A DNA stretch of 64,000 nucleotides from positions 1,460,829-1,524,828 of the forward strand of contig NW_004797358.1 in the NCBI RefSeq assembly GCF_000002075.1. Reading direction: 5' to 3'. This DNA is from Aplysia californica (Eukaryota; Mollusca; Gastropoda; Aplysiida; Aplysiidae). Below are positions 43,272 through 58,200 of this stretch, piece by piece. Every line of letters starts with the position of its first letter. Positions within the stretch are counted from its first letter, which is position 1. The notes under the pieces are model-generated. The model was not told the origin of the DNA and made no database searches. It saw only the letters and a program-made list of their open reading frames with translations. Made by a program: the position numbers and the translations under genes.

Positions 43272-46200
43272 TTAATTCGCAAATATTGTGCCCATAGGGA
43301 GCCAGATACATTTACTAGCAGTAGCCTGGTACAGAAACTCTGGTCCCTGGCCTTGTTCGGGTGAGGAAAAGTCCCTTGACACGCCATAGTTCACCCAGGT
43401 GCGCTTGAAATTACCAGCAGAGGCAAACTCCATGTAGCGTGAGCCAGCTGGGGGTGAAAAGAAAATGATTAGTGCTTGCAAAAGTTTTGACTACAATGAT
43501 TGTAACTTTTTTCATCTCATCAATATAATCTAGATCATATCTTTCCAGAAAGTTGAGAATGTTTCTGAGCATTCTAGGATCAGCTGGGATAATAATATAG
43601 ATTGTCAAGTGAATAGAGGGTGCTGCCGAGTGGGAATATGCTCCATAAAAATTGCTATTTATTATCATTTATTTTTTAAAGCGAGGGAGCGAGTTCAAAT
43701 AAAAGGTCCAGAAAGCAGGTTGGCAGTCTAGTGAATCATTCTCCGACCCTGTCATAGCAGCCCCCATGTGATCAAAAGTGGTTTGTACAAACTGACTGGG
43801 ACTGGAGCATTAAACGCACAGCCCGCAGTACATTTTCTCACCTTCTGAACCAAAGTACCACACAGCACTAATGTCATGGTGTTCAGCCAGGGCCCGGGCT
43901 AGAACATCGCTGTCACCAGTCAGGATATTCACCACTCCAGCCGGGACATCAGAGGTCTCAAGGATCTAATACATGAGGCAATAATAACGATACTGATAAG
44001 AAGAAGAATGAGAAAAAAAAAAAAAAAAAAAAAAAAAAATAAATAACATTTATTTAATAACTAGCTGGGCCCCCTTTCGATGAAAGAATGATCGGTGCAT
44101 TAACATCAACTGAAAGTCATTGGCCTACTATATTTACTCTACTGGAATGGAGTAATATATCTTGAGAGATGCAAAAAATTAGAAGGTCCAGATCTATACT
44201 GTCAAAACAAAATGCGCCTTGTAAAATATCACTTCCGGCACTTTCACTGGAGGACAGCTACACAGATTTGTTTCGTTTCTCAGTGGAATAATCACAAAGG
44301 CCAAAGAAGGACGAGAACTTTTTGTCAAATATATTTCTCTAAACTCAGAAAATGAATAAATAAAAAATCGGGCTCCGTCTTGAGGACCTATCTATATTTT
44401 TGCAGGTACTAGCCAACTTTCAACTCTGTAGCTGTCGCATTTTTATGGGAAAAGTGACACATATTTCCAAGTTGCCAAATATATATAATTGATAACAACA
44501 ACAATAATATTAATAGTAATAATAAGAATATCAAACAGTATGCATACTGTGAACCTTGCATACAACATCAGATTCAACGAAATCTCGAAACGACAGAAAA
44601 AAAGAAGAAGAAACTCTTCTTTTTAAAAATTCATATAAGTCAAGCAACACACCTTACTTTGAATTCCCTTTAACTCACCCAGCCCTAACGCCGATATTAT
44701 CGGTATGGAAAATTTCGCTCTCGTGACCGAAAACACTACTTTTGTGTGAGGCAGACTATAGCCTGATTAGAAGAGTAACCATTTTTCATTTGAAACAGAC
44801 TATGACAAGAAGTGCAAGCCCGAATTTAGAATATAGACCTTTTCCACAGAGTATTGCATACAAATTTTCAATACACACAAATAAAGGTTTAAATAAAATC
44901 AATTTTGGGTTGGATATATTATGTTAAAATTACAATTAAATTTATTTTTTTCAAAAAGTAGTAAAAATCACAAGGGAGAGCTGACAACCCTGAAGTGTAG
45001 GCCTAGGGTTGAGTGAGATAATGAGTGGCTTTGGACACAATGAAGTAGTTTGCACAATAAATTTATGGGTTCAAGACTCCTCTCAACTAAGAAAGTTATT
45101 TACAAGACTTGATCAAATTCCACATCCACCCCCAATACGACTGAGCCAAGAGCATGTAGAGACTAGCAAATTCCCCAAACAACCAAAGTTCAAGAAGGCT
45201 CCATTGTCATTGAGAACTTAGCAGAATTACTCATAATAGGGTAAAGGTAAACAATCAAAATCAAAATGAAAATAAGAACATAATAACCACCTGCTGAAAA
45301 CCTAGAGCCGCCATCGGGTATTTTCCACTTGGGACTGCAATCACAGGGTTACCTCTGGAAATGGCAGGAGCCATCAGAGAAATAAAACTGAGGAGAGGGG
45401 CTTCATCAGGGCACACAATCCCAATCGTTCCGACTGACTCATGGCGTTTCACAGTGAATCCGCTGAAAGGGGTTTCCTACAGGGAAAAAAGGAGGGTCCA
45501 GTAAGAAATAGAAAAGTGTTTGTATTTTGTGAATGCACAGTAAAGAACTTTAAAAAAATAATTCAAATGAAATAGTTAAAACAAGAATTACTCTATTGAT
45601 CCTTCACTGGAAGAAATTAAAAAAGTACTGTCATCAGCTTCTGTAACAAAAACTATAAATACACAATATCATATCAACACATCTCTCTTTGTCTCTGTCT
45701 TTATCTTACACTCTCCCCCATTCATTCATTTCCTCTCTCATTACTAACACATAACGTGGTAACTGTATGGAGGAAGGACAAGTAGGCCTATTATATAGAA
45801 TACTGAAGTGATGATGTATTCATAAGACAAAATTTTAATGTTATAATTTAAACGGAGAGTAGGTCTATCTGATTTTGAAGATTTCATACAATTGTGAAGC
45901 CCATCTTAGCAAAAATTTTCTAAATTGTTGCTAGATCTAGTTCTGATTTGCTGAATTTGATCTGCTAAAGCACAGGAGTTCATTTCTCCTATAAAATTGC
46001 ATTCGATTTGCCATCTTGAAGGTTTATCCTTCTTTTTCATTTTTCTCTCATGTTCATAATGCGATGTGCATATGTTCAGCAATTGTGCTGTGATAGTTTG
46101 AATTTCTGCTCATGTCTTTGCATTATCTTCAGAGAGTAAGTATACAAGTTCTTGCACATGTATTTCGTGTTAAGATAAAGGTATTGTAAAGCGCCTAGAC

Positions 46201-49200
46201 CTGAATTATACAGAAATGAACCCTATAAAAGTTATCAGCATTATTACTATTATTATTATAAATATTATTATCATAATAAATTTACAGTTCCAACTAGATG
46301 ACAAGACAACTGCTGCTCACAGAAAGTATCTCTGAATAACTAGACGGTATGATCTGGGTTTATAACAATAATTACAACAGTTCGTCCATCACAAAACTGA
46401 TGTTGACCTCTAACATCCAAGAGGAGGTCAAGCTACAGTACGTAGCTAGCATGGTAAGGAGAGAAAAGTAAAGGAATTAAAAGCGAGCAACTTGTAATCT
46501 AAAGTCAGAGTGAAATTTTAATGAGGTAAACATTAAATCAGTGGAGACAGAATATCAGAATTATGATAAACATTAAATCAGTGGAGACAGAATATCAGAA
46601 TTATGATATAATGATAGCCCTAATCCCATAGCACTAAACTGATAAAATGGAAATGAGCTGGCCAGCTATAAGGAGTTAATGTGAAGCTTTCCACCAGAGG
46701 GCACACATGACTGAAAAAAAGTAACAAAACTTGTAGCATCTCTTAGAGCCATATACAGTCGAACCTGCCTTAACGGAAACCTGTGTAAAACGGAAACCTG
46801 TCTTAACAGAATCTCCCCGCTCCCCCCTTGATATATTCCTCTTTAATTACCTGTATAAAACGGAAACCTGTCCAACGCGGAAACGGAAAGAAAAATCCGC
46901 TCCCTTCCGAGGGTTTCACCTGTCTAAGACGGAAAATGCTTTGCCCGCTCAGCCCTGATTTGAAACAAAACTCAGAAGTTTGATTCCGCCGGCTCTAAAC
47001 TTAAGGCCATGGCCATGCCGCAGGGAGAGGAAGGGGAGTAGGGGTGCAATGGGGGTAGAGTAGAAGTTACCCTATGTTACCCCATCATGTGAGCACTGCA
47101 GATGGTCAGTGTAGTGTGGGTGTGATATCTCACGACTGCCTGTGAGAGTGCTCGAGTAGCCAGCCACTACGGGAACTTTCCTGGGTAGCCAGAAGCCAGA
47201 GGTGTGAAATTAGATTGACCAATGCCTGCTGCCCTGATCGTATGGTCAGCTGAGAAAAGAGTTCCTTGAATCGCTGTTACAATGATGGCAGTGAGGGGTG
47301 GCATTGGTGGGTGGGACCACAGAAGACCAATACTATTGGTGTTCTGTGGGTGGGACTAAGGGGGTAAGCAAAGGAGATGTTCAAAAGTTTCTGTATTTAA
47401 CAGGTCAAACAGTGGTCCCATGAAAGGCAAGCATTGGTGGTAATTGGGTAAGTAAGACTGACGCATGTCACTATCAGACAGGATAGCAGCTGAGAGGTGT
47501 GAAGTTTTGACCACTGCTTGTCGATCAGACAAGCGATCCTAGATCCCACCAGCTGGGCCTTTGTTGAACCCTCCACCCCCACACCCCCCTAAATTCCCCT
47601 GTCTAAGACGGAAAATGTCTATGACGGAATTTTTTCCCCGCTCCCTTTCGATTCCGTCTTACACAGGTTCGACTGTATTAGGATCAGTGCTAAAAAAATT
47701 TTAAAATTCAAAATGGCTATCAGTATGATTATTATTGTTATCAAATCAACATGATCCTACTTGAAGGTCTCCACCATATTTGTCACAATAGGCAGCCCAG
47801 TAGAAGAGGCGCTGGACTGCTTGCTGCACTTCCTGAGCGCTTGAGGACAGCTCTTGTCCTGTCATGGTGGAGAGAAGAGCAGCGTACTCCTCTTTGTGGG
47901 ACTCCAGATTCTCGGCCAGGTAGTACATGATTTGGGCCCGTCCATGACCCTCTTTCTTTGACCAACTGAGAGAAAAAAAATGAGATTGGACGTTAACACT
48001 TTTTCAGCAGATAAAAAAGTGAAGAAGACATCCCCCCCCCCCCCCCCCACCCCCCCATCTGGTTACCCAGCCAGGAGAGGGACAGCAACGGACTTCTCGG
48101 GCTTGGTGCAGAACTGCGCCAAGAGACCAGAACGAATAATTTTCACAGTCGTATTATTGCGACGAGTTACTGCAAAGTGTTAAAGAAAAGAAAAGAAAAA
48201 AGTGAAAGTTAGGGTTCAAACCACTTTTCATTGGTAGAATATAATACCTTTTCACCTTTTGATATATTTTTCAGAAAACTTTCATGAAACTTCATATCAG
48301 AACGCATACTTTTCATCAGAAAAAAAAAAAGACTTGAATTCCCCATAATTTTCATGCAAAAAGTCACCATCATTTGCTAAGAAAAATAAGGTACCAAATG
48401 ATGCATTTTCAAGAATCCCATTTTTTTGCATTTTCATGTACACAGATCATTTCTGAATAATAAGCATTTTGAATTTTTAAGATATCTTCAGTACTTTTTG
48501 AAATGCGAGTGATTTTGTAAGGCAGGGTACGGAAACAAAGTTTTGAGAAAAACGGCTTTAAAGTTTCCGTTTGTTTTTGCTTAAAATAGATAGATCTACG
48601 CTTCGAGACGACCTGACAACACATTTGCTACACACAAACCAACTCTAAAAAGCATCTGAGACAAAATAACAGCTTCAAAGCGTTTATATTACATCTTCAA
48701 AACAAATTCACCACAACCTTGAACAAGAATTTTCAAGAAATAGATCTAGTGTAGATTTTCGCAGTGCAGAAAAGAGCGATACATGTACAAGTTTGCTCTC
48801 CAAAAAAGCGAAAGGGTGGGGATGCAGAAAGCTTCGCTTTGTTTACATGTTCTAGATATTCATGTGCACTATCTGCGACTAGAGAGAGGAGAGAATGACG
48901 TAAATTTTGGTATGCAATGTGATTGGGTTGACTTTACGAATGGACAAGAGAAACCATGGATCCACAATGTTTACTCGGAAAACCAATTTTCTTACGCATT
49001 TTTGGAATTATGCAATATGCCTCGTGTTAAGAAACATCTTTAAAAATGTATTTTACAGTAAAAGAAACCCAAGCCTTGTAAATATCGATACATGAATGGC
49101 TAAAGAATCCATTTTTAAGGGAACTTAGTTTTTGTCAAAAATTCTATTTTTGACCTTTGAAGCCTGATATCTCGGTTCGAGTAAATGCATCTTTTGGTAC

Positions 49201-52200
49201 CTTTCACCAGGCATGCTCACAAATGTTTCGAAATTAACAAGACAAAACTTCTCTTTACATTTGTCTTCACCTTTCAGTACTTTCTCCCTACCTTCCTACA
49301 GCTTTGACAGCAGCTTCCACAGCATTGCGGATATCCTTCCGCCCTCCGTCGGGGACATAACCTACCACTGTTCCACCGCGGTTCAGAACTGGCCGGCTCG
49401 CTCCAGAATCTGGTCTTTTCTGGCCTCCACCATAGAAGAGCTTGTAAGTTTTATCCACCCTGTGGATGAGATGTTCAGTGCTTTACTTGGCTAAATATTG
49501 GTTGCTTATCGGGACACAGTGTGGAGAGGGAAAAATAGAATATACAATAAAAAATAAATATAAACTTTAAATGCCAAACAAGTCAGACCTTGAAGTTGGC
49601 ACACCGGCCAAAAGCATAACCAGTTGCAACCACAAGTCACCTATCACCTGTCGTATGGTTGTGTTCACCCTTGGGTGCCCCACTTTTAGTCACAACAGGC
49701 CTCCATCTTCCCCAGCCTTTGCTTTGATGTATTATTTCATGAAATTGTAGACCACTGTTAGATTTCACATTTTAAATGTGTGATGTAGGAGGTCTTCCCT
49801 CATTTTCTTTGCCTCTGTTCTGCCCTACAGCACAGTTGCTATTGGGTCTATTTTAATGCTTCTATTTGCGTGACCATGTTACTTGAGTCTTCTTTAGCTG
49901 ATCTCAAAAAGCATTCTGCTCTGTGTATCAAGTTCTTTCAGGATACTTTCATTCGTTCTTTTATCTGTCCATTTGACCCAAAGCAGTCTAAGTCTTCGAA
50001 AAAACCACGTTTCTGCAGCTTGTACTCTGTCTTTGTCTTCCTAAGCCGCACTCCGATACAAAACTACAGGCCAAATCAGACTTTTCAAGTCATGCCTATT
50101 CTGCATTTGACATCCTTAATACACGTTCCATCCTCTGTATTTGCAGAACCTAAATATTTAAAGTTTGTTACATTTTCCATTTTTAACTCATCACAATGAA
50201 AACTCAAAAGGACATATTCCACGATAACACATGGATTTGTATAACAGCGATTTCTACAAACAAAAGACACAAGAGGCAAATTATATGAGGCTGCCTATAG
50301 GGCTAGGGACACAACACTCTGGAACAAAAAAGGCCTTGTCTGTAAAACCAGATTAGCTGTGAGTTCAAGAACTTAAATGGTAACCCATGAGCTCTTAGAA
50401 GTGTTGAGGAAGGGGTAGGGAGTGGGGTACACACACGCACCAATGGCAAGTTCTATCTCTGTGCTATCCCTCTACTATTTAAAAAAACCTCTCTTTCATT
50501 ACTAATCACTATTTGACCCTAAGAAAGCCGATGTACCTATTTTATTTTAAACTCAAACTATGAGCCCCAGTGTGAAAGAGCAGAAAGAGAACAAAAAAAA
50601 GGTGACTCTCACCATCCCTTTCCTTTCCAAACTGCAAAAGCCAATACGTCTACTACTGCAAGCACTTACCCTGGTCCGTCACCACTGGAGCCACCACTGG
50701 CCACCTGAGCTCCAGGCAACAAGTTGGGACTAGAGGCAGAGCCAAATTTCTTGTCCACTTCACCATCAAAGATCAGTCGATTTTGCCAGGATGGCTTCAC
50801 ATACTCGTACAAACCCTAGACGGAGGGAGGAAAAAGAAAAGAGGAGACAGCTCATATAAAAACATAACCCAGTAATGTTTGAAAATGCAAATGTAATGAA
50901 AGTCAGGGTAAGAGGTAGAGGGTACAGCAGGTATTTCCTCCTTCTATACTATCTCTTGGGTGAATCTGCTACTTTCCTTTTTGGAGGCCCACACGGTCAT
51001 CAGTGCACTAACAGGCGTCTTGTAAAACGTCGACTATGACAACATACTTTTTACAAAGAGGAACTTACAATAGTTCAACAAATAACAATAAAAATGGAAA
51101 TTTATTGGAACCAAACCAGTTAAAAGACATGACCATGTATATAAAGAAAAAAAAAGGGACAAATGGGAGCCCTATTCGCTCTCAGTTGGACTCACAATAC
51201 ATAAGTAGTAAGTTTGAATCCGAGATTAGTCAGATAGGACTTTGTACAGTAAAAGTTACAGTACCCATTTTTCTATCAGTTCAGTCAGCAGCAAACTTGT
51301 AGGTAGCAATTGGAAAAGACATAATATGTAAGCAATAAGAGGAAACATCAAATAGGCAACAATGTTTATGTTATCCTGGGGACAAAAATAGTAAATTGGA
51401 ATGGCCAGGACAACCAGAGAATTATTATGGAGTAATGGAGTATACTGTGAGCTTTCTCTGGGACAAATGACTTTAAAAAAATAAGTAAGTGTTTTTACAC
51501 CCTAACAACATAATTTAGATAATTTAGGAGGCGGGCATCAACTCTGTCTATCACGGTCGACCCTGGGTGAGACACCTCAGCATAATGACCCAGATACTCG
51601 GTAAAAATTCAACCCACTCAGGAACGTAACTAAGGTCTCCTGCATGTGACAGTAAAGCACCTAACCACTACACCACAGGTGCCAGGACAAACGACTTAAC
51701 AAAAGGAAATTTTACACTTTTAACTCGAGCCAACCACACTCACCTCTTTCCCACCAGTTCTTCCGAAGCCGCTTGCCTTAGAGGCACCTGTGCCAGAGGC
51801 CGCATCATACATGTGGTGTCCGTTGACCCACACTGTGGACACCTGGAGCAGGGCAGCCACCTCAAGGGCAACAGTCAAGTCCTCTGTCCACACACTGGCT
51901 GCCAAGCCAAAAGGAGTGTGGTTGGCAATTGTGACACTTTCCTTGACCGTCCGGAAGGGAACTGCCACAACAATGGGACCAAGAACCTACATTTGATTTC
52001 AGAAAAGAGAAATTAAGAAAAAGAAATATACCACATTCGATCCTCAATATGGGGAAATTTGAGTTAAAATAGTAAGTACATGGCATGCATAAAAAAGGGC
52101 TGAGGTTACATCATCATGTTAAAAATAAGGTTATTGTAGATAATTTATATGTTATCTTTGACACAATTTACATCATTTATGAGACAGGCTGACTTCTCCC

Positions 52201-55200
52201 TGCCTGTCAGGGCCAACCTGGGCTGAGATGGACATGACGTCCCAGCAGAAAGATGGAGATACCTGAGAAAAATTCTCCCCATACAGGAATCCAACTCATA
52301 TCTTATGTGCAGTGCCGAAGTGCCAATCTGCTACACTACAGATGCTTGTCATCATAAAAATATTAACTCTCGAACTCACAACCACACGATAAAAAGTCAC
52401 GATTACAATTCTGCTAGCCTAACCACTAAGTCACCAACGTGCCATACCATGTCACATATTATAACATAGTTGCAAACATTACCACACTGCATGCCCTTGC
52501 TGGTCATCAACAGATCAGCGCTCTGTACCCATTTGCAGCTGGGTTAACTGAAGCAAATCGAGTAAACTGCCTTTTTTAGGGATATAACACTCTGTTTGAC
52601 TGAATTGGGAATCAATTTCAGCACTATTTTGTTGAAAGTCCAATGTCATGACCAGCTTTTGTTTCTTGAAAGATTTAACATTCGTTATCCTTTTTGTCTC
52701 CTTGAAAACCAAATTATACTCTCAAATATTCCTGAAATATAGATGCTGAGAAAGTCGATTATTGGACATTTTCAATCCAAATTTATGACTAGATATATTT
52801 TTTCTAAATAAAAATATTACCCTTAAATCTAAGAACAGTTTATGGGAATGAAACCTATTGTGAAATATATATTACTCACTTCTTTCAAATAAATTTCTGA
52901 TGAAGTTTGTACATTTGTAATGAGTGTCGGAGGGAATGAATTCTGCCTTACAGTTGAAAGGTCACAAGCCTGAACCACCTGAAGAGGAGACAGTAAAAAC
53001 CTTTAATTAAAACAGGAAGTAAATAAATAGAGGATGTTGAATCTCAACAGCATGAATAATGTACGTGTACACAGTTCCATTATAATTCAGAAAAAAGAAA
53101 GTTAACCATTGTATCTTCATTCTGATCTTTACTTTCAACTATTACAAGATTTGTTCTCAAACAACAGAATAAATCTGACAGGAGAGGGCGGCAATCTCAA
53201 AAATGCAATACTTGCAAGTCACCAAAGTAAACAATGAAAACATTACCCAAAAAATCAATACACAAATGAGAGATAGCTGAACACCATAAAATTATCTAAA
53301 ACCACATTTAGAGAAAAAATTCGCACCTCGAGGAATTCTCAAGTTTATACTAGAAAGAGCAACTGAGGGCAACAAATAAAGCCATGAGAAGGTTAACCTG
53401 ACTTACCATATTCTGTTTAAGCGGATAAGCGTACCACTTTAGGAAAGGGAAAACCGCTGTTTTGGCGAGTTGTGGCGTTTGTGATCATTGCAATTGCCTC
53501 CTAATATTTCCTTTACTTTTCTCTCTTTACCATGTTAGCTACCTGTAACAGCTGGCAAGGTCTATAACTTTTCTTCCTCAAACAAACTAATTTTATAATT
53601 ATCTCTGTCTTTACCTCTGCCCCCTCAGCCTTTGCTCGTTCAACCAAGCTGGCAACACAGGAAAAGGTTTGATCGTCCAGTAATGGTCCCTGGTCAACAT
53701 TCTTGTCCAGGTTGTCTCCAACCGTCAACTTGTATATCCGTGCCTTCAATTTCTGTACAAAAGCCTTGTAAACAGTCTCTTGGATCAGGAGTCTTGAGCC
53801 AGTGTAAAAGGTCTGAGTAGATAGATTAAGACATTTCATGAGAACAGATGACAAAAGGTAGAAAAATTGAATCACAGGCTGTTCACGGCTCCCGCTTCAT
53901 ATGTATCATAACACAATGAAATCAGGCACTATTCAGTTTTGGGGCATACACAGTTACGATTAAAGGAGGTGGGGGTCACCTGGTGTCAGAGGTAATAATA
54001 TTAGCGAGAAAATGGTTTCCAAAGAGTGGTGACTTCTAAAATGTAAGCATTTTTAGAAACTGCTAGTTGACCTTTTTCATGCCTTTGATCAATATTTTGC
54101 AGCAAAATCCACACAGAACTGTTTTTTTTAAATGAACACACAAAAAAGGTGTTGAAAACCCCCCCCCAACCAATTGATAAAATTTGTCCAATGAACAAAT
54201 TTTGTATTTAGAATAGATTGAATTTGACATTTGATTCATACACGTATATAATCACCAAAACACAAATTATATGAAAATTCCTTCATTTCTTGGCATTTTG
54301 GTGCATGATACACTTATTCTGTGACATATTTGGTCTAAATATGCTGTTGTTGTGTATCACCTTGATCAGAATTTAGTCAAGGGAAGAAACTCTGATAAAT
54401 CAATTCTGATCTAAATTCTAAACACTTCAATAGTTGATGGTGTGAAAGACTAGCTATTCCATAGCTTTTTTAAACATAGGTAGGCTAATACTAACCTATA
54501 AACAACACAGATGTAAAAATCAATACTTCTATAGAAAAATGCTTTTCACTTTTTGAAATCGGTTCATAAATAAAAAAGTGATAGCTGTGTACATGTCGGA
54601 AATTGTGGGTCTTTTGGAGAAAATTCCTAGAGGAATTGTGGCGTCAGTGGCCTAGTGGCTAGGCTCTCGGACCCGCAACTGTAAGGTCGAGGGTTCGAAT
54701 CCCGTCAGGGGCCCGATGTTGTGTCCTTGGGAAAGGCACTTTGCATAAATTTTCCTCACTTCACCCAAGTGGAAAAGGGTACCTGGCTATAGACAGTGAA
54801 CGATCTTGTCAGTTTGATAGTGTTTGAGCGCGTGAAATCCGCAGCTTGCACTGTATGCTTCCGCGGAAGCCGAGAATGTTTCTGAGTGTTCTCAGAGGGT
54901 CTGCTGGGGTAATAATAGTCGTAAAGAGCATAGAGCATGCTCTTGAGCACGGATATGCGCAATATAAATGCAATTATTATTATTATTAATAAAGAAGGGG
55001 AAAAGGTACCGAAATAATTACACAGGTTTCAGATTTGCTACCAACCAATCCTCTTTCTTCAATAAAAATTTGACTGTTACTGAAGATTATATCAGAAATT
55101 TTTTTTTCTGCAGTGAATGCCTCGATTTCTCCAGCATTTATTGATGTATGATACATGGGGCGACGCAAAAAAACCAGTGCTATGAACCAGCATGTTCCAG

Positions 55201-58200
55201 GGTTACCCTGGTGGGGCAAGTCTAAACCGTTTTCCCACTGCATGTGGTATAGCTTTAACGTCCAACAGCTATTCATTCTTAGTATACAGAAGGCTACTCT
55301 ACTTGTATGCAGTCATTTTTTCATCCTACTTCAGTGGCGTCGGTAGTTAGTAGTGAGGCTACCTGACTCGTAACCGTTAGGTTGCGGGTTCAGGGGCTCG
55401 ACCCTCAGCTCCGTCCGACGTTGTGTCTTTGGTAAAGACACATTACATGAAATTTCAATTTGGCTTGTTCCTTTCTGAGACTGATGTTAAACTCAGAGGT
55501 CCCGCCACTTTAAAAATCTATTAGTGTCGATAGAGGCATTAAACCCATGCCATTTCATCCTATTTCAGCAGATCTACGAGTCACATTATAACAGCTGAGC
55601 CACGCTGTGCACCAAGCAAGAAAAATGTATTTCTGTTGCACTCAGTACGTTGAAACATTTTTCTTTAAAAATAGTCAATTTTTAAACTAAGGCAAGAATC
55701 ATATATTACCTACTTTCAAGAATGACTCAATACATATGAATTCTGAGAGTTGGGCATGAAAAAAAAATTATGACACGTAGGGGTCAACATTTCACCAACT
55801 GTTCACCACATGACAATTGGTCGCTTTTAAACACAAGGGGGCTATCCCGAAAAATGCTGTTTTGAGAAAATCGAAGGTAAAGTTTTTGCCGCTTGTTCAG
55901 TTTCTTTAAAAGACAAAGAGAGTTTTCTCTATAACCAAACAAATATCCACACCAATGAAACCAAATTTCTCCTATAGGTAGGGCAATGTCTACTTTTGGT
56001 GCAGGTCAAGATTTCTGGAAACCCCCAAAATCTGGGTTAGCCCTCTTGTCCTTAAAAGCGACCAATTGAAAAGCATATCCAATGTAAAGTCACCTGTCCG
56101 GAGTTGAAAAAAGCAGCCTCAACAATGCCTTCTACCGCACTATCCAGATCGGCCCCTTCAAAAACCAAGACGCTTGATCGTCCAAACATTTCTAAGGACA
56201 GATCCTTGCCACTGCCAGCGGTCATCTGCCTCAGAGCCTTGCCTTCCTGGAGTGTAAACAGAGAAATGTTTAGTAAGAGTTTTACTTCACCTGGAACACA
56301 ATTAGGTTATATATAAGTGCAGAAGATTAGAGGTGTTAAAAGAGAGTAGCAAGCACAAAAAAAAGAAGGAGAGATAATGGTGATAGATGTTTGAAAGGAA
56401 AGCAGGAGCAAACTACACCACAGCACCCTCCAACCACTTATGGACAGAGAAAATTTCCATAAAAGACCTAGTTCTGCTGAAAAACACATTTGTTTTACTG
56501 AAAAAACAAAACCTATGGCATCAGCAGCACTAGGAGTGAGCAGGCAAATGTTTACGGCATAAAGATTACTGATACTGTTAATAATAAAATCATTTTTGAA
56601 ACATTCAAAAGTGTAAAAATTTCCGTGTCCTCATAGTCCCAGACAAAATGCAACAAGCCTGCCAGAACAGCTGGAGTAAAGACTAATAAAAGAGGGGTAA
56701 CAGTTAATGAAATCCTAGGAGACGGGAGGCAACACCATCAGAAATCAGTGCCAGTAAAATGATAGGTGTATAAAACAACCCGTTCCTAAACAAAAAATTA
56801 ACATACCAACAAGCAGGCAGGTAAGAATAACTTATGCAACCATCTTAAATTGGTGTACAAAAAAGAAAAGAGACAGACAGAGATAGAGGGGCTTTAAAGA
56901 GAGACAGGCAAACAAATAGAGAGATAATGTGAGTAAAATTAACAAAGTTCATGTACAAAAACACACACAAACACACCTAAATATTAAATGCAGACAAATA
57001 AATCCCCAAAACGCCAAAACACTCACAGAAGCTGAGCCTGCAAATACAATCTTGTCCAGGCCATCTTTCGCAGCCACTCTCATGACATCAGCGCCAGTGA
57101 CCACATTGAGCACGCCTGCAGGGAGGCCAGCCTGAGAGCAGATGTCAGCCAGGAGGAGACAGCTCAGAGGGTCAGATGCAGGTGGGATCACAAGCACGGT
57201 GTTTCCCATGGCAAGGGCAGAGGCTACTTTCCCTGCCATCTGGACCAAAGGCAGCCATGCAGGCACAACAATGGCTATCACTCCTACGAGAGAAGAAAAA
57301 AAAATTGCTTGACAAAAAAGACTGTGAATGACAATGTATTATTACACTTCATCCCTCAACAACATAGGCACAGTTCAGATCATTCATGAGATAGTAGGCT
57401 CCCCTCCTGAAAACTTCCCCAACAAACTTCAAACTACTATTTCAGTTGCTTCGGAACAGACCAGCATTCCAGCCTTTTAGGGTTAGATGGTTATAATTTA
57501 AAAGTCTTTACTGGAAAAACCCCCACCATCTCCTAAATGATGAATGAGAAGAACCAATAAGCGTAAAGTTATAATTTACTAGTGAAAAGAAAACCTTTGT
57601 ACAACATCCAGAACTTATCTTAAGGAGTCAAATGATATTTGCCGTATGCATTCAACCCAAGACATTTTCCCTTCCACTTCTCGCAAGTTCTCATAAGTGT
57701 TATTTCAGTAGACAGTATAAATTTTTTGCAACTTCCAACTAGCAAAGCAAAAGTGAAATAGGCAAACAGGACCTCTTGGGATTTTTTCTCGTATCTAATA
57801 TATTACAAGCTCGACACACCTAATCTAGAAAAGGGAATCCATGGACAACCATAAATAAACAAAAAACTTTTTAAAAAGTACCATAGCACAAGAAGCAAGC
57901 ATTTTACTTCTGGACAACTGCACCCCTGAAGACAGAAAAAAAATCCAGTTCAGAGAATAAAATGTACCATAAGGTTTCCAGCCCCTCATCTGTTCCTCCA
58001 TGAGGCCTGCCCAACCAGCATTGTGGTAGAAATAGCGGATGGCTGCTGGAGCCGACAGGCCCCTTGTCTCACGAGTGGGTTGGCCAGACGACACAGCTTC
58101 CACAACAGCTAACAAAGACTGATGTTTCTGAAGGTTGCGTGCAATACTGGGGTAGATTAGAAAATCAGACAAGGAGAATGAAAGTGAAAATTCTAAATCT

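Noticed and set aside
45286-45290. Alternative donor for ALDH16A1 exon 45291-45476, adding one Val
   Set aside because: CAG followed by GTGGTT is the better donor and keeps phase; the alternative cannot be excluded without RNA.
54639-54715. Possible tRNA gene
   Set aside because: A and B boxes are present but the cloverleaf is incomplete and the sequence continues into a SINE body and (ATT)n tail.
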